Of a stretch of DNA of 64,000 nt, positions 38,001 to 53,000 are shown piece by piece; within the stretch, counting starts at the first letter, position 1; the number at the start of each line of letters is the position of its first letter. The DNA is from Membranipora membranacea (taxonomy: Eukaryota > Bryozoa > Gymnolaemata > Cheilostomatida > Membraniporidae), in NCBI GenBank assembly GCA_914767715.1, contig OU612066.1:2609001-2673000 (forward strand), given 5' to 3'. A model generated the notes under the pieces. It saw only the letters and a program-made list of their open reading frames with translations. It did not search any database and was not told where the DNA came from. Position numbers and translations under genes: made by a program.

Positions 38001-41000
38001 ACATTGATGGTGTAATAAATCTCACTTATAACGATGGAGCAAAGGCTAAAAAGTCAATGACCCACAGTGATTTGAGAGATCTTCAGAGCAAACTCACTTT
38101 GTTTGCCGGAAATGATGGTCAGAGCAAACAGCTTTATACACAATTCAAAGAGGTAGGTTAGTTTGTAGAGGTAGGTTAGTTTGCGTATCCTATTCCCTCT
38201 TGGTTATTACCCGCAGAGCATATTTACCAAATGTGAAATGCAAATGCAGTATCAACACACCAATATGATTTATGAACTCTGTAATCATAACTAGGAGCTT
38301 TTTGTCACATCACTAGCAAAACATATAGTTATGAACAGGCATAAAATTGCAAAATCTTCCAAAATATTTCAGTGTGAGCACCTTCCATGTATGCCATGGC
38401 CAGCCTCTCTATAGCCTATATCAGCTGTAGATTTAAAAACTGGCACCAAGATATTGCTGTGAAATGTCTGATGGTTCTTAATTGTGAGCTTGAGCAAATC
38501 ATTAGGTTTAAAAAACCAGATTAAATAACTTTCAAGAGATTGGATAATTTTATACTATAAGTATAAGCTGAGCTTATTGATCATCCACTTGGGAGTTCAA
38601 TCAATGCTATTGATATAGAATTCACATGCTGGAATCTTATATATCATCACTCTGTTATGTCAGGTGAAAGATGTTGTTGAACAAATGGCTACTCTATATC
38701 AGCAGCTTCACACAGATGGATGTGTTCACTTTGACGACCTTCTCATATTCGTGTACTGTGATCCTGAGCGTAAGTCAGCGATTACCATACGCCTGCGTAA
38801 TCTATCAGAGAGACCAATGGAAGGTGATAAAGGTGGATCTATAACTGACCAATGCAAAAGTGTCATAACATTTCTACAGGGCTGCATTGAATCCTGGCGT
38901 ACCATAATGGAAATGTATAGAGAGTAAGTGGTGTTTTACAGTTTTGATTTGTCATGTCTCATCAGAATGAGTCGTCACTCTTCCTAATAAATTGTCTTCA
39001 CTCACAGGCTCATAAGTTGTGTAATTGATGCGGCTATATTACATCAAACTTTTACTAGACATGTCTTTACGGCTTATCTGAGTTAGGTAAATTTTCCTCT
39101 CCTGCTCAAGTAAGAGAAATAGGAGAAGTATACTTCTACAGGTTGAAATGTATGAAGTCATCAGTTCTGCTATTGTACAATTGTGTCATGACAATTCAAA
39201 TTCATAGCTATGTTGAGAAATTCAGCCTATATAGTGATATCATTTGTAAAGACATACACACCTACATACACACAATATCAGATCTTCATCAAGCGCAATC
39301 TTGCCCAAAATCACTTTATAGCAGGATGTTGTCTGATATATATTTATTGAAAAGTAAGAATCGGCCTTTCATTAGAATATAATTGTTCCAGGAAATCAGA
39401 GGGCTTGAAGTATTATTACACTGAGCAAATTGTGACACTGCGTAAGAGGCTGGGAGAATTTTTCGAGACGAGAAAACCATCATGCTTGAGAGAGGTAAGC
39501 TGAAGTCATATGGTCGGTTTTACAATCATATTAACTACCGACTGAGTGGCTCACAATGTTTACTTCTAAGTGACTGCTCAATTTTTATTCAGTATGACGT
39601 AGTCCTGTAAAAACGTAATTTTTACTGGGCTAGGTGGCGAGATAAGATTTAGTTACAAATTATTTTTTCTCATGTCAATTATTGCTGCACAATCAATCAA
39701 CGAGCTGCAACTTCATCATTTGATTCAGGTTTTTATTTGTACAACAAATTATACATTCCAGTAGCTTATAATAATTTTTGAGATGAAATGATTTGGGTTA
39801 AATATTTTGTCGAAGAGAAGGACGCCGACATTTTGATGAATATCCTGAGCTCACCTGTCTCTAGATTAGAGGTAAAGCAACAAAATTAGGGTTAATGACC
39901 CCTGCAACTCGATATGTATGTAGTGGGTACGTCAAATTCGTAGGTACTAATCTATATGGACTCCTCTGCTCTATAACAGACTTACAGGGAGGGCCAACTC
40001 AAAAGTATACAACCATTTTAATCTAAAAAAATCCATTTTTTGCAAAATTTTAATTTATCTTTTCGCTGATGAATCCTCTATCCTTATTATGAAGAGAGAG
40101 AATTTCTGCAATAAGCCTAGGTGTGCTGCAGGTTTTTTATTTTCTCTCTTAAATATTTTCCTTGTTTTACTCTGAAGTACTATATAACAATAAGGGTGTC
40201 TGTTATGTTACAAAAGGAAATAATATCTATCTGCTTAATTACTTTTGTATCTATACTAAAAACTTCCAGGTGCATAGCATAAATATATACCAGCTATTGA
40301 TTCTTGATATACTCTGAGATATTCTTCATATACTGAAGACAGATAATACCAGAAACCAAGGATATTCAACTATGAGAAAAAAACAATTGCAATACTATGT
40401 TAAGGGTAATTAAAATGAAAACTCATTTTCAAATGAAATGCAGCTTTTCTATCCTCTGATCAATAATACCCCAAACATATGTTTCAAAATAGCAGTTCAT
40501 ACTCTATATTAACACACATTGCAGTGCAGGCAATTGCCTGAGGAGTAAACTCTGGTCATTTTTCAGTCTATACAATGTTTAAAAACGAGTTTCTTGCATC
40601 GATGGCTGAGAAAATCTGGGTCAATGATAGTCAATAATAAATAAAGCAATCATGAGTCTAAAAGGTGGCTATAATGATTAGGAATTGTGTGTGTTATCTA
40701 ACATTTTACATTGATTTTCGTTGTCATTTCTAAAAAGGTTTCTCTTCAGTATCAACTTATAATTGTTACAGGCGCTGCCTTTGCTGGCTTTGATCCATCC
40801 TATATCTCATGAGGACCTGCTTAAGAAGTTGAGCAGCTTTGAAGGAAGGAATTCTGAGGGAGACTGCTTCGACGGATTGAATCAAGATGACAGGGACTTG
40901 ATTCTGAGTTACCGCTCTCTGATTAAAGACGATGACCCTGAAGATATTTGGACGGATGAAGTTTCAGTTCAGGCGTTTACGGAATTGACTGATACTGCAG

Positions 41001-44000
41001 GTGCCCGTAAGTTTTCAGCCCAGCCAGTGCTTCTTCATTGTGCGATGAAATATGACAACATTCACCTAGTAGATTGATTTACCATTAGTTGATTTGTTTT
41101 TGCTGTGTGGTTTGTGGTGGCTAGAATGGTGAGCATGCAGATCAATATGACAGATCTGGCAGTTAAGATGGGGATATTAGTGACATTTCATTACCAAACC
41201 CACTTCGACAAGGCTGCATGAAAATTCAATGTTGTTAAAGTTTTACACTATTGAGATGGCACAAAAAATAGTATTTTTTAGTATAGTAAGCTATAATAGT
41301 GAAGCTATGGTGTAGGAGTTTAGTTTGAATGAAATTGTATTTTTCCTTTTTTTACTTCGTTATAGTCATCATATACAGGCCCTCCCATTTAATTAAATAT
41401 TTTCATGACACAATACATACTGATTGTAAACCCGGCTCCGGCATAAGATAGAAAATTGGGTGATTTTAAGTTGAAGAAAATATTTGGTCTGTTTGTATGG
41501 AAAATGAAGAAAATATTTCCCTTTTGAGGCAAATTTGAAGCGAAGATCACCTTCATTCACTAACAAAATTTCGCCCAATAATGGCTCAGTTCTTCAAATT
41601 TAGGTTTGGTTTTATGTTTGACAGTGTCTAATATTTCAATTTTTACAGAGGATTGGCTGGCATGGTTTGAGAACTACAAAGAGCAGTACATGCAGAAGAG
41701 ACAGTCAATGGAAACAATTTTGTCCTCAGCTTTTAAAACCAGCCAGAAGTGAGTTGAAATTCGAAAAGTTGATAATACTGCATTCAAATGTAATTCATTG
41801 AATGGTTACCTAGGGCAAAAGGACATCAAGCAGAGGCAACAAACACTGACCAAACGTATGCGCGCAGAACTAATTTAGAAAATATAGGAGTATTAAGTGA
41901 CAAGGCTGTAGTTCTAGGTGCTGCAGGGAGGCACTGCCTCTCCTAGAAAGCTAAACAAACTTGCCGGACAACAAAACTGATATCAGAAAACAGCTTCGAA
42001 AAGATTACCCAACAACACTAGCAACTAACTAACTGGCTTTTAAATAAACTTGGGCGGTTCCCCAAATATGCCCTTCTATTCAATTATGCTGTATTCATCC
42101 CACACACCTTGTTTAGTATATAAATGATTGCTGCGGATCGCTTTTGAGCTCACTACTAGCTTGGAAATTACCCTGCCAGCCAAACAATACCTGTGAATAG
42201 CTTTAGAACTAGAATTGGTTTAAACCAGGTTTCTAATTTCTCTTTATTAATGAAGGCTTTGATTATAAAAATTGTTGTAATCATTATCAATTAGCTCCAA
42301 TATCATCACATGAACAAAATCAACAAAATGCTGTGATTTATTCATTTGTAGAGCCGATGAAAATAGCCTAAAGGTTAGGTTACAATCTCTGTGGACTAAC
42401 TTTAATGAGAGAACCGCAAGGACCGTGAGCGACTTTCTTGGAATACCACATTTGACTCATGTGCTAGATGAGCTCTATGGTTAGTTCTCACAGGTCATTC
42501 AAAGTTTGATATCCGGGAGGGGATTGGAATCTTTCTTTGCTGTATCCTTATTGATTTGACACGCAAACCAGCTTCATTTGAAAATGGCAAACGTTTTGTT
42601 AATTATCTAGTATTGAGCCTGAATTGTGGTGATGGCAAGGATCAAAACCCCAATTTACTTTTCAAGCTATGAAATGTTCTGTGTTATTTTTTGAAGTGGA
42701 TGGCCTGAGTATTTGCCTGTTTCTTGTGACCACTCATCTCAACTGAGTCCTCTCCGATTGGGTTTTAAATCTTGTGAATGTGCATCTGTCAGCAGTAAAA
42801 ATACGATATTTGCGACTATCAACCATCTAGCATACAGCGAGATCTTTGTTAAAGCTGGCACTGGTATAGGGGGTATTCTGAGTAGCAAGAGTGCCAGCCA
42901 CAGGGTACAGTTTCAGAGATGGCTTGCTTCAAGTATAAGACTTTATAGAGCTTATACTTTACATTGTAACTTTACTTTTTCATGAGTATTTGATTCCACA
43001 CTTTGTGTTATTTGGGAGGAGGGTGTGAGGTTGTCAAAGTTTGTGTGCTCTGGTAGCTTTCTGGTTTGAAAAGAAAGGAGAATATAAACTCTCGGCTGTA
43101 TAACCTTAGGATCTTGAGCTTATTGACTTCTGATTTCATTTGTTCAGTTCTAGTCTGAGCCCCCAGACTTTGCCCCCTGTCCGACGGCCCCCCGGAGGGG
43201 AAAAAGTCTGAGAACAATGCAGGATTTCGCTGGAGTTGTCTGCTCTTGAGTGTTATAAGTTAATCAAGGGGAGCACTAAAACTGCAATATCTATTGATTT
43301 CTATTCATGCCACCTACTATATTGCTCCAGGTATGAGAGTATTCCAGTCAGACTCTGGGAAAAGTAGCCTCATGTTTGGGAAATACCCATGAGCAGAGAT
43401 ATTCACTGCCAAGTAGTGAAGAAAATGTCAGCCAGAATTTCTTTCATTTTGAATAAGGGCGGTCATTCATGACATTGACAAAAGGTCATACAATGTGTAT
43501 TATTGGACCCTAGGCTATATGAAGTAAGATTAATGTAGAAGTAATGAGAGGAAAAATCCAAGCAAATCCTGCACAGTGCGTAGACTAGTTCAGTTCTGGT
43601 TCAGATCATTGAATTTTTAAGTTACCAATTGAAATATAAACTATTTTGATAAACGCAACAGATAGGATCCCACTTGAGCACATGATCTGCTTAAATCAAT
43701 TTATTTTCGCATAGCTATATGGTACACATAAAATTGAATCAACCAATCAGCATCAACCATCACAAACGCTCTCTATAATTCGATACCTTCTTGACACATT
43801 GATGTTGATGACAATTATAATATCATAATGATATTATATGTAAGAACAAATTTTGGCCAGTTGCCTTTTGAAATTTCACTCAACAAAGTGAAAAAATTGT
43901 ATATCATCCTTATTTCTTGCAATTATTCTTTTAGAAGAATCTTCTCGCTGCTATGAAGCAAGGAAGCTGCCAGGGTGGTTAAATATAGGACCTTCTGCGA

Positions 44001-47000
44001 TTCCTGTATCACCATGTGAGTTGGCATTTGAAGTTTTAGGGGAGTAGTCGTGACATTTTTCAAATTTTAGATAATAATATGTTATGAGCATTGACTTTCA
44101 GCCTCATTTACGAATTAATTTAGTATGATTATTTGCTAAAAAATGCTTCTCTATTTCTCTTATACTTCATATTGTCGAAGACAGAAAATCAATATTGACT
44201 GATGAGGATATACTCGATTATTTTGACAATTTTTTGACAGTTAACAGTTCACTCTGTCTGTTGGGACAGCTGTTATTTTCAAGCTAGTTAATCATCAAAC
44301 AGATCAAGGCCACTCAATAGGTACTTTCAGGAAAGAACCTTTTGACCTGATATTGCTATCTCAGATCCACAAAGAAACAAAAGCAAAGTTGGGTTGTTGA
44401 GGGAACGCTAGGCCAGAACATCAGTATTCATATTCATCAAATAATATAACTTATATATTACTCCTTCAGCTGACTCATACAACATCATTTTGAGCATATA
44501 CGAGTATGATGCAGAAAAAGGAGGCCCAAGAAGTAGTGAAATTCTATTTTGTCAGCAGGATACCGCAAGCGAAAATGTAAGTTAATACGATTCCGTATAA
44601 ACCTAGCAGCAAGACAATAAATATCAAGAAAAACATGCAACTCACTTTGGTTGTGGGATCTCATGCTAAATACTCCTGTTGAGCTTAATTACTGTTATAC
44701 TGGCCCTGCATGCCTCGGCAATATGGGTGCCGAATGTCAATTTTGCAGTCAGTTATTGCCCATCAAAATATTTTGCATACACCAAAACCGATATAGAGAC
44801 AAGTGTATAAGCGGAGCAATCAAAAGAGTGTTAATTATTGCTCAGTTATGTAATTAAATGTATTTGATAGGTGGAGTTATTTCTACAAAGAGCAGCAAGG
44901 GACACTTCTTCCTATCATTGTATGGTTAACTGCCATCTACTAGACTCTAAAATGTCCCGATATATAGGTGAATCACTGAAACAGAAACTGGAGTTGAATG
45001 AGAACATGAGGATTGGTTTCTTATATGACTCCAAGTGTAAAAGTACTAAGATACGAACACAACTAGAAATGTACACAGTAAGATACACACCACCAGCTGA
45101 TATTGCAAAGATCCAGGAATTTGTCAAACAAATACTGAAAGCAGACAAAAACAAGTGTGCACCAGCAATGATAGACAACAATGAAAGGTAATGTTTTAGC
45201 CTAGTAAAATATTTAGATTTGGGTGATAAAAAATCTAAGCAAGAATATAAAACCATTGTCGCAGATACTGTTGCTGTCTCATCAGTTTCATAACTGTTAC
45301 TATAAGTAGGCCTATTCTCAATAATTATGATTTCCCTTGCAGGCTTTGCGTGAGAGTGGTTCTATCAGAGAGGCCGGGACTAGGGAAATCGCGATGGAAG
45401 AAAGTGTACTGCAACAAGGTTTTGTATGTAGAAGGCGTCAGATGCTTAGAAGGGGATGATGTGACTATTCCAATTCATCAAGAAGTCAACATTGACTTAA
45501 TTGTGGCAAGGCTCTATAAAGACCTGGGCTATGATTATGTTGGTGACAAATCAAACACCATACATATTGACATATCCCACAAAGTGAGTTGAGCCTTTGA
45601 AAAGGTTTTCTTGACACCAGTGTAGATGCTTGCATTTTCTAGCTAAAGTCAGAAAGCTTGTATATCAAGGGCATATTGTGATGCAGTAATGCTTTATGGT
45701 TCAAGTCCCTTTACGTTTTTTTCCATTATTAGCTAAAATGTCAACAATTCAAGATGGACATTCTTAATAAACTTGGGTCCTAATCCTTTTGTGATAAATG
45801 TGATATTCCCTTAAATCTCCAAAAATCATAGGAGTCACCTCACTTTCTCACTTCTAGGAAGGAAGCACACATTATTATAGAGAGCTGAACACTATCCTGA
45901 GTATCAATGATAATAAAGATAATGATTATGATAATAAATACAGGTTCCTCGCCTACACAAGCTCAAAGCTTATTTCCTATCAAGTTCTGGATTTTTATAA
46001 GGCTGTGTGTGTGGTATCATGGTATGAAATGTAAAAATCATTGTTGTTCTCAGTTTCACCCTTATTATAACATTAATTGTTTTTGATTTTTAATGAACAT
46101 TTTTATCATGTATTATGCAAGCACATTACGTTGTTCAACCTCTCCACTGGTGTTAAAAAGAAGTTAATCGTTTTTGGCTTTCCTGACAGTATTTTTACAT
46201 TAATGAGCGTGGCATACTCTAACTTATTACAATTTTTTTAAAGGTAAAATCTGGTGTAGATGAGCTCCTGTTCCAGCTGCTCATACTTGGTCAGATAGCA
46301 GATTCTCAGGGCAGAGTTTGGCAGAGGTCAAAGTCGGATTTCTACATAATCGAGTGCCAGCCAGCAAAACAGAAGGTTTGTAGATGCACCCTTTTTACAC
46401 AGTCATAGAGAACAATAATCAAGATAATCAAGAACAAGATAAAATCAGACAGCACCATTATTCATGGAAATGCTTTTAAAATAAACATGTGAAAATTTCT
46501 TGATGATTTCCATGAATGCAAAGCTAGCACATTGGACCATCATACTATTTCACTCAATGATTCTAAATTTGACCAAATCGTTCCGAGTTTGAAGGTACAT
46601 GCATGTTCTTTTTGTATGTTGCATGTCAGACTACTTTGTTTGATGTTGCCCAGAGCTTAGAGAAAGATGGAAAATGATATGCTTGTTTTAGGCCAAACCT
46701 GAATAGTTGATTGACATTATCTAGCCGATCAGTTGTATCACCATTGAAATCAATGAGTATATACTACTCTCACTAGGTGTAACTAGTGAGAATCAAAATC
46801 AATTCTTCAAATTAATCTTGTGAATTCAATACTTACCTTACTTATCTAAAATAGCCTCAACTCAACCCGATCATCTTTCAATTGCACATTACAAATGGAA
46901 ATTATCAGGAGAGCCGGTAAGTAATCACATGAGGCAGTAGAAAGAATGTTGATTATTAATAATCAATGTAAAATCCCATACACAGATGGGAGCTACTATG

Positions 47001-50000
47001 TATTGGATATGAAAACGATTGTTATAATCGATTGTCTTCAAACGCACATGTCTGTCTTCATCTATTAATGATAGCCATCGTAGACATTAATGGAAATTTA
47101 TTGATTTTTATTTCATTTGAATCTTAAATTTTGAAGAATGGCTTGAATGCACACAATCTTCTCAGTGTGTTACCATGTACACACTGTATATCTCCCCACG
47201 AAATACTGATGAAGTACTGGGAGTTAGCCAAGTCGATTGAACAGAATGTCCCAGGCATTCAGATACAGGGTATGTATGGTGGAGTACTTGTCACATGTTC
47301 CCCTACCCATACCGACTAAGCCATTTACTATAAATTTATATCCAAAAATCCAAAGAGTATCTGTCTTAGTAACATTTAGTGGAATAGTGTTTCATATTGA
47401 CTAAACATTCACATTCACTATACTAATGTGCTAAATTGAAGCCCTGTAATAGAAGATGGTGCTTCTGTAGCCTATCATACAGCCAAGTAATTATTCTAAT
47501 AATTAGAATAATTAGTTGGCTGTGTGATAGGCTACAGATGAACCAACTTCTATTACAGGTTATAGTAAAATTATTTTACTATAACATGTAAACTTAGAGG
47601 AAGTACATCATTACGCCTCAAATATGAAAAAAAACATTTTGTGGATGTCTGCATAATACTTTATAATCACTCATTCAGATTTTGAAAAAGTTGACGAAGA
47701 GATGAGAGACAGCAAAGGCTGGCGCGATGTTGCTGACGGCATAACTGAGGCTGGAGAGGCAGCTCATATAGACCCGCAAGAGTATGGCCAAACAGCAGGG
47801 TTTTTAGATTCTTTGGATCTGCAAGTTATTATGGAGTAAGTCATAACTTTTAGACTTTATATAACTTGCCTGAAATGAATTAAGATATTGAAATTTTTGG
47901 TTTGTACAGTGGCAGCAGCGTCGATTCATGGGTAACAAGAAACAACCAGACAGAACCTCATTGAGATTAATTGTTCAAGTTTTTCTACTTATTATATATT
48001 GTTGATGTATGATTGAAACCTTTCTCAAACCTAAGGCAATAAAACCACGTTTTACAGGAACTGTGGCTTGGACAATCCATCTTGGAGTGAACTAATGCAC
48101 TTCATAAGTTTCCTGGGTAATCAACTTGCATTTGTCAAGGAATCAGCAATTTGCAAAGAGAAAAAGAACTCAGAATTCAAGAAAGTGATCCTCGAGTTTG
48201 TCTTCAAAATGGCCAGGGTAATTCTAAAATATATATGATGTTGTTTTTTCCATCAAATTTTGGGAGTTTGGCGATGTTAGTTACCTACCGTATTGTGTAT
48301 ATCAATGCCAGTTTGAAAATATGTGGAAACTGATGGTCACAATTGCCATATCGCTAGCATACCATAATGTAATATGATTTCATGCTATCATCTTCGTTTC
48401 AGGAATTTTCATCTAGTTGACTTGCCCATCTGCATCGTCAACTTTGACTGATAACATGAGGAACACTCAAAGGTCCACACTAAGGGATGACTTTTGCCAA
48501 ACATTTTTCATTATAAAGCCTTCTTTTACTCTTTTTTTGTTTTAGGACTTTGCTACAAAATCACTTGATATCGCAGAGGAAGTCCTTGAGCAAAAAGAGG
48601 TATTACGCTGCATTACTGTTTTGCGATTTTTGTGAGGAGCTTTATTGCTAGATTTTGAGGAAATGGACTTGAGTGTCTCTCATATCTCTGTTTCATTTTG
48701 ATATCAACATTAAAATCATCCTCAAGAAGAAATGTTGCTGTAGCCATATTAAAGTGACTGGGTTGTCTGAAACTACAGTATAGTGACCTGGTTTCAACTT
48801 CACAAATACCTTACCCAAAATTTGGTACTATTGTCATATTATTGATTATACTTTGTTGCCATTTCAGCTGGGCACCTCAAACCTCACCATTAAATCCAAT
48901 CGTAAGAGCAAATGGGAGAAGGAGACACAGCCATATATGTTCTTTTGCAACAATGGAGACTCTCTATCAACTATAGGTCTTGACATACAGAGTTAGTATT
49001 ATTGTAAAATATATTTCCCTTATGCATGCGCTGTGTAAATATAGTGGTGAGGGTGGGTCAGAGTCAGCTTGTGGGATCAGAGGACATGACATTGTGTAGT
49101 AAATAGCGCTTGCTAATTAGCAGCATCAACACATTGTTTTTTTATGGTGAGATTTCACAGTTGCAGTTGCTACCTGCTATTCACTACCAGGCGATTGGTG
49201 CTGCAGCAGTCACAGAATTATTCATGATTGATTGTCCAAGCCTCCAGCACAGTATAGCTTTCACGGGATTGAACTAGGAGAACTAAACGATGGCTCCACA
49301 TTAAAATATTAGTTATGATAAATAGTGAAACAATTCCAGTTGACCCTGCAGGTCTGCAGGGAAATCCGTAAATTAAAATGACTCTTAGTTTAACAGGTCT
49401 CGCCTGACACATTGTGGTCACTTTATGTCCTTAGTTGGTATCTTTGCATAGAATGTCCTTAGGTTGTCAATTCTTTTATTTTATTGTAGAATCCAATGAG
49501 GGTTATGACTTGTACAGCTTACATAATTCAGAAACTGGTGAGATTGTGTCTAAGGAATGTATATCGGGACCACTGAAAACACAGCTCATGCATTGGCTCT
49601 CAGGAACTCTGGAGCAGAAACAGCTAAACGAGTATGTGTCAATACAGGGCCCACTGGTAGTATAGAAATATATGCAACATAAAGGACAGGTTGTCTCAAT
49701 CTATCCTTGATGTTTGGTCGCAGGGCCTTGATTGCCAAGTCAATCACATTTCTAGCTACTATGTATGAGGTGTAATTGTTATTTGGCCTCAAATGAATTC
49801 CTGTTTTGTCCCTGCCCACATTCATCTTAACTTACCACAACTAAAAAGGAAACCAAAGTTTCGCAGCAATGCATAAATGGGTAGTCGAGAATGCACTAGG
49901 CAGCGTCAGCCTTGTGCATGACGCGGTGCAAAACTCAAAGAAGCTTGGTAACACTTGATTTTAGGGGAGGTTCCAAGACATCGCTGTAATAATGATAGAG

Positions 50001-53000
50001 CACAGGCTAAATATAAAAGGAACAGGAAGCTGCTCTGTGAGGTTCTATTTTAGCTGAGTTTGAGTACCTGATGGATGAAATGTTTCACAAGAATTCTGGC
50101 TGAATAGACAGTTTTCTGAGCTCTTATTTATGTCTCAATTCGGAGTTGTCCTCTCTCTAGTTTGGTACATTTAACCCACGCCGCATAGGAAAAACCTGCT
50201 GAAAGAGGGTTATCTTGAAAACCGCTTATGTTAGGGAAAAGCTGATTTTTGATTCAGAGTCTGCACCACTGAAGACCCTGTGGTTTCCAAAACATTGGAG
50301 ACTTGAATGTTGATCAATCTTAATTTTAGTGACGAAACTCATGAAAAATTCTGCCAAATTGTCCGCAAAACTGGCAGAAAATGCTATTATTGACTATCCA
50401 AATAATAAAATGATTTCCCAAACTATGTCCATATGAGTTTTCAATGCTGCAGATTCTGAAACAAAAATCATTTTCATCCTATTATAAGCGGTTATCAAGA
50501 AAACCCTCTTTTCAGCACGTTTTTCCTATGGGTTAAAAGTACCAAACTGGAGAGATGACAACTCCGAACTGAGGCCTAAATCAGAGCTAAGAAAACTGTC
50601 TATAATCATCCGAATTAGATTTTGTTTTTTTCCCAATGCATAAGTTGCAAATCTGCGATGAGAAGTTGTTTGAAACCCTGGTTGCCCATTAACAGCCTTC
50701 TTCAACTGCCAATAGTTTGTCCTTCAGTCGATGCCCTCATACTGTGTCACATTTGAGAAACTTTTTTCAAAGGTAGTGTCGGTTCAATCAACATTAAATG
50801 CTCAATTAGTCTTTTTTGGTGCAATCACCATTAGAAGATTCACCCATCCCCATTTTGTGCCTATCACATATACAGCACCAGCAGTCTCACTGTTCTCCAG
50901 TCAGGAAATGGCATCATGTACATACTCTCTGGAAGGCCATTTTTTCAACTGGTCTGCCAGTATTTCATTTTCCCCCACCTTTCATTGTCAATGCAGAGTT
51001 GAGGGCACAAACTGCAAGTTGCTCAGTGGGTATTTTAGGTCCTCCCTACACAGTTGGTAACCTGCAGCAGTGTATGCTCCATTTCTCATATGACACTCAT
51101 TTGCATACCTGTATCTTTCTATCGTATTTCCATACCATTGTGGGTAATGAAAACTTTACTGGCAAAGAAAATTTTACAGCCCCAAATTTTCAATTAAAAC
51201 TAAATTATTATTTCTCAGGGCACAGTTTCTGAAGTTACTGGCATCAGTGATGATGAAGACAGAGCAGTGGAGTGATGAAGTGAAAGGTATCAGTCAGAAG
51301 TAAGAGTTTTCTGAGGCACCCATTTTGGGCTTGTTTTAGTGTCTCCATTGGCTTATTTCACCATGTGTTCTATCAATGATTACTGCAATATGAATGCTAC
51401 TCAATGATTATTCTATTGCATGTTTCAGTCCTTATGCTGTCATTTATTTTGAAGCAATAGGAACAATTGGAGCAGAAAATGATTTGTTGAAATAAATTAA
51501 TCTGCGGTTACTCAAATCTTTCTATTATGCTTTGATAATTTGGCATCGATACTAAAAGTGCTAAGGAATTAACCTATATTTCCTTAAATACCTGCTCAGC
51601 ATTTTCATCCAAGAAATAACCATGCAAAGTATCTGCTAGAAATACTGAGCATGATTCACTTTTGTTGATTTTACATCTTTATCTTTCTCCGCATCGCCTT
51701 AATATTTTTCATGTAGTGCCAAATAAGCAGGATCTTCAAATCCACTGTGAAACTCTTAGGCCCTTAGTTATGATGACATATGTATTGTAGAGGAGGACTT
51801 AACAAGCTGTTTCCTGGCCTGAAGGAATTTGAAAACCCAGATCCGAGCTATGTCATAACTATGGACAATGCAAAGAAGATGCTGGCAATTCATGAAAGGT
51901 TCAGGTAAGAAATTTCGGCCCCTTAGTGTTGTTTACTTTTATGTCTCTGTTCATATGCTGATTCAAATGGGAACATCAACCATAATTATATTTTTCAGTT
52001 GTCTTGATTATTCCAAACTTAGAGCTCTGAAGTTGACCTCATGTTCATTCATCATGTTTAGGATAATATAAATTAGCCCAGTTTACAGCAAATGATTTTC
52101 TCGTGTTCAGAGCTGGAATACCTGTCATAATCATGGGAGAGACAGGATGTGGTAAAACCATGTTGATCGAATACATGTCAAAGCTCCAGGTGCCTAAGGA
52201 CATGAGAAATGAGTTGTTTGGCAAAACAACATATACAATGAAGGTAAGCTCTGTTCATACCATTTTTTCAAAATGTTTTTGCGTTGCTGGGACTGCATGA
52301 CTTACTTGACTTATGTTGTGGAACTCCTAGTGGAATATTGCGCCAGAAACGCCCTCACCTTTCTCTTCCAGCTTTCACGATCTCTCGCCATCTTGCCAGC
52401 CAGCCCACGACTTGATGTTGTGTACTTTCATCTGTTTGAGCGCCGTTCTTTGCCAAGTCTCTTTGAGTCGCCCTCTCCATCGGGTGCCCTCAGGGGCCCA
52501 CCCAAGACTGGTGTGAGGGAGAGATTCCTTCTTCCTTAGGCTGTGTCCTAGGTACCTCCATCTTCAAACTTCTATGAGCTGTGAGACTAGTTTCTGCTTG
52601 CTGCGTTCACACACGTCAAAGTTGGAAGTTTTGGACCACCAATATATTTTCAATATCCGGCGGCAGCAGTACATGTGAAATACTTCCAGTTTTTTCATAT
52701 CCACTTTCGTCATTCGCCATGTTTCACATCCATAGAGGAGCACAGGCACCACGTTCGAGTTGTAGAGTTTGAACTTGAGATGGTTGCACAAACTTCATGA
52801 TCTCCACACCTTGCTCAGTCTGTAAAAGGCTGTAGTTGCAGAGTTGATGCGGTTCTTGACATCTGCTGCTGCACCACCAGATGAATCAATTTTTGCACCA
52901 AGATACAAAAATTTTTTTACAAACTCAAGTGGCTTGTTGCTGACTGTGAAATTGTTGTTTGATGCAGGGCCCATTACATCTCGATGAATCCTCAAAACTT

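Noticed and set aside
50731-51232. Two overlapping open frames of 109 and 138 codons
   Set aside because: They overlap in different frames, have no family resemblance, lie in an intron and lack coding-like composition.
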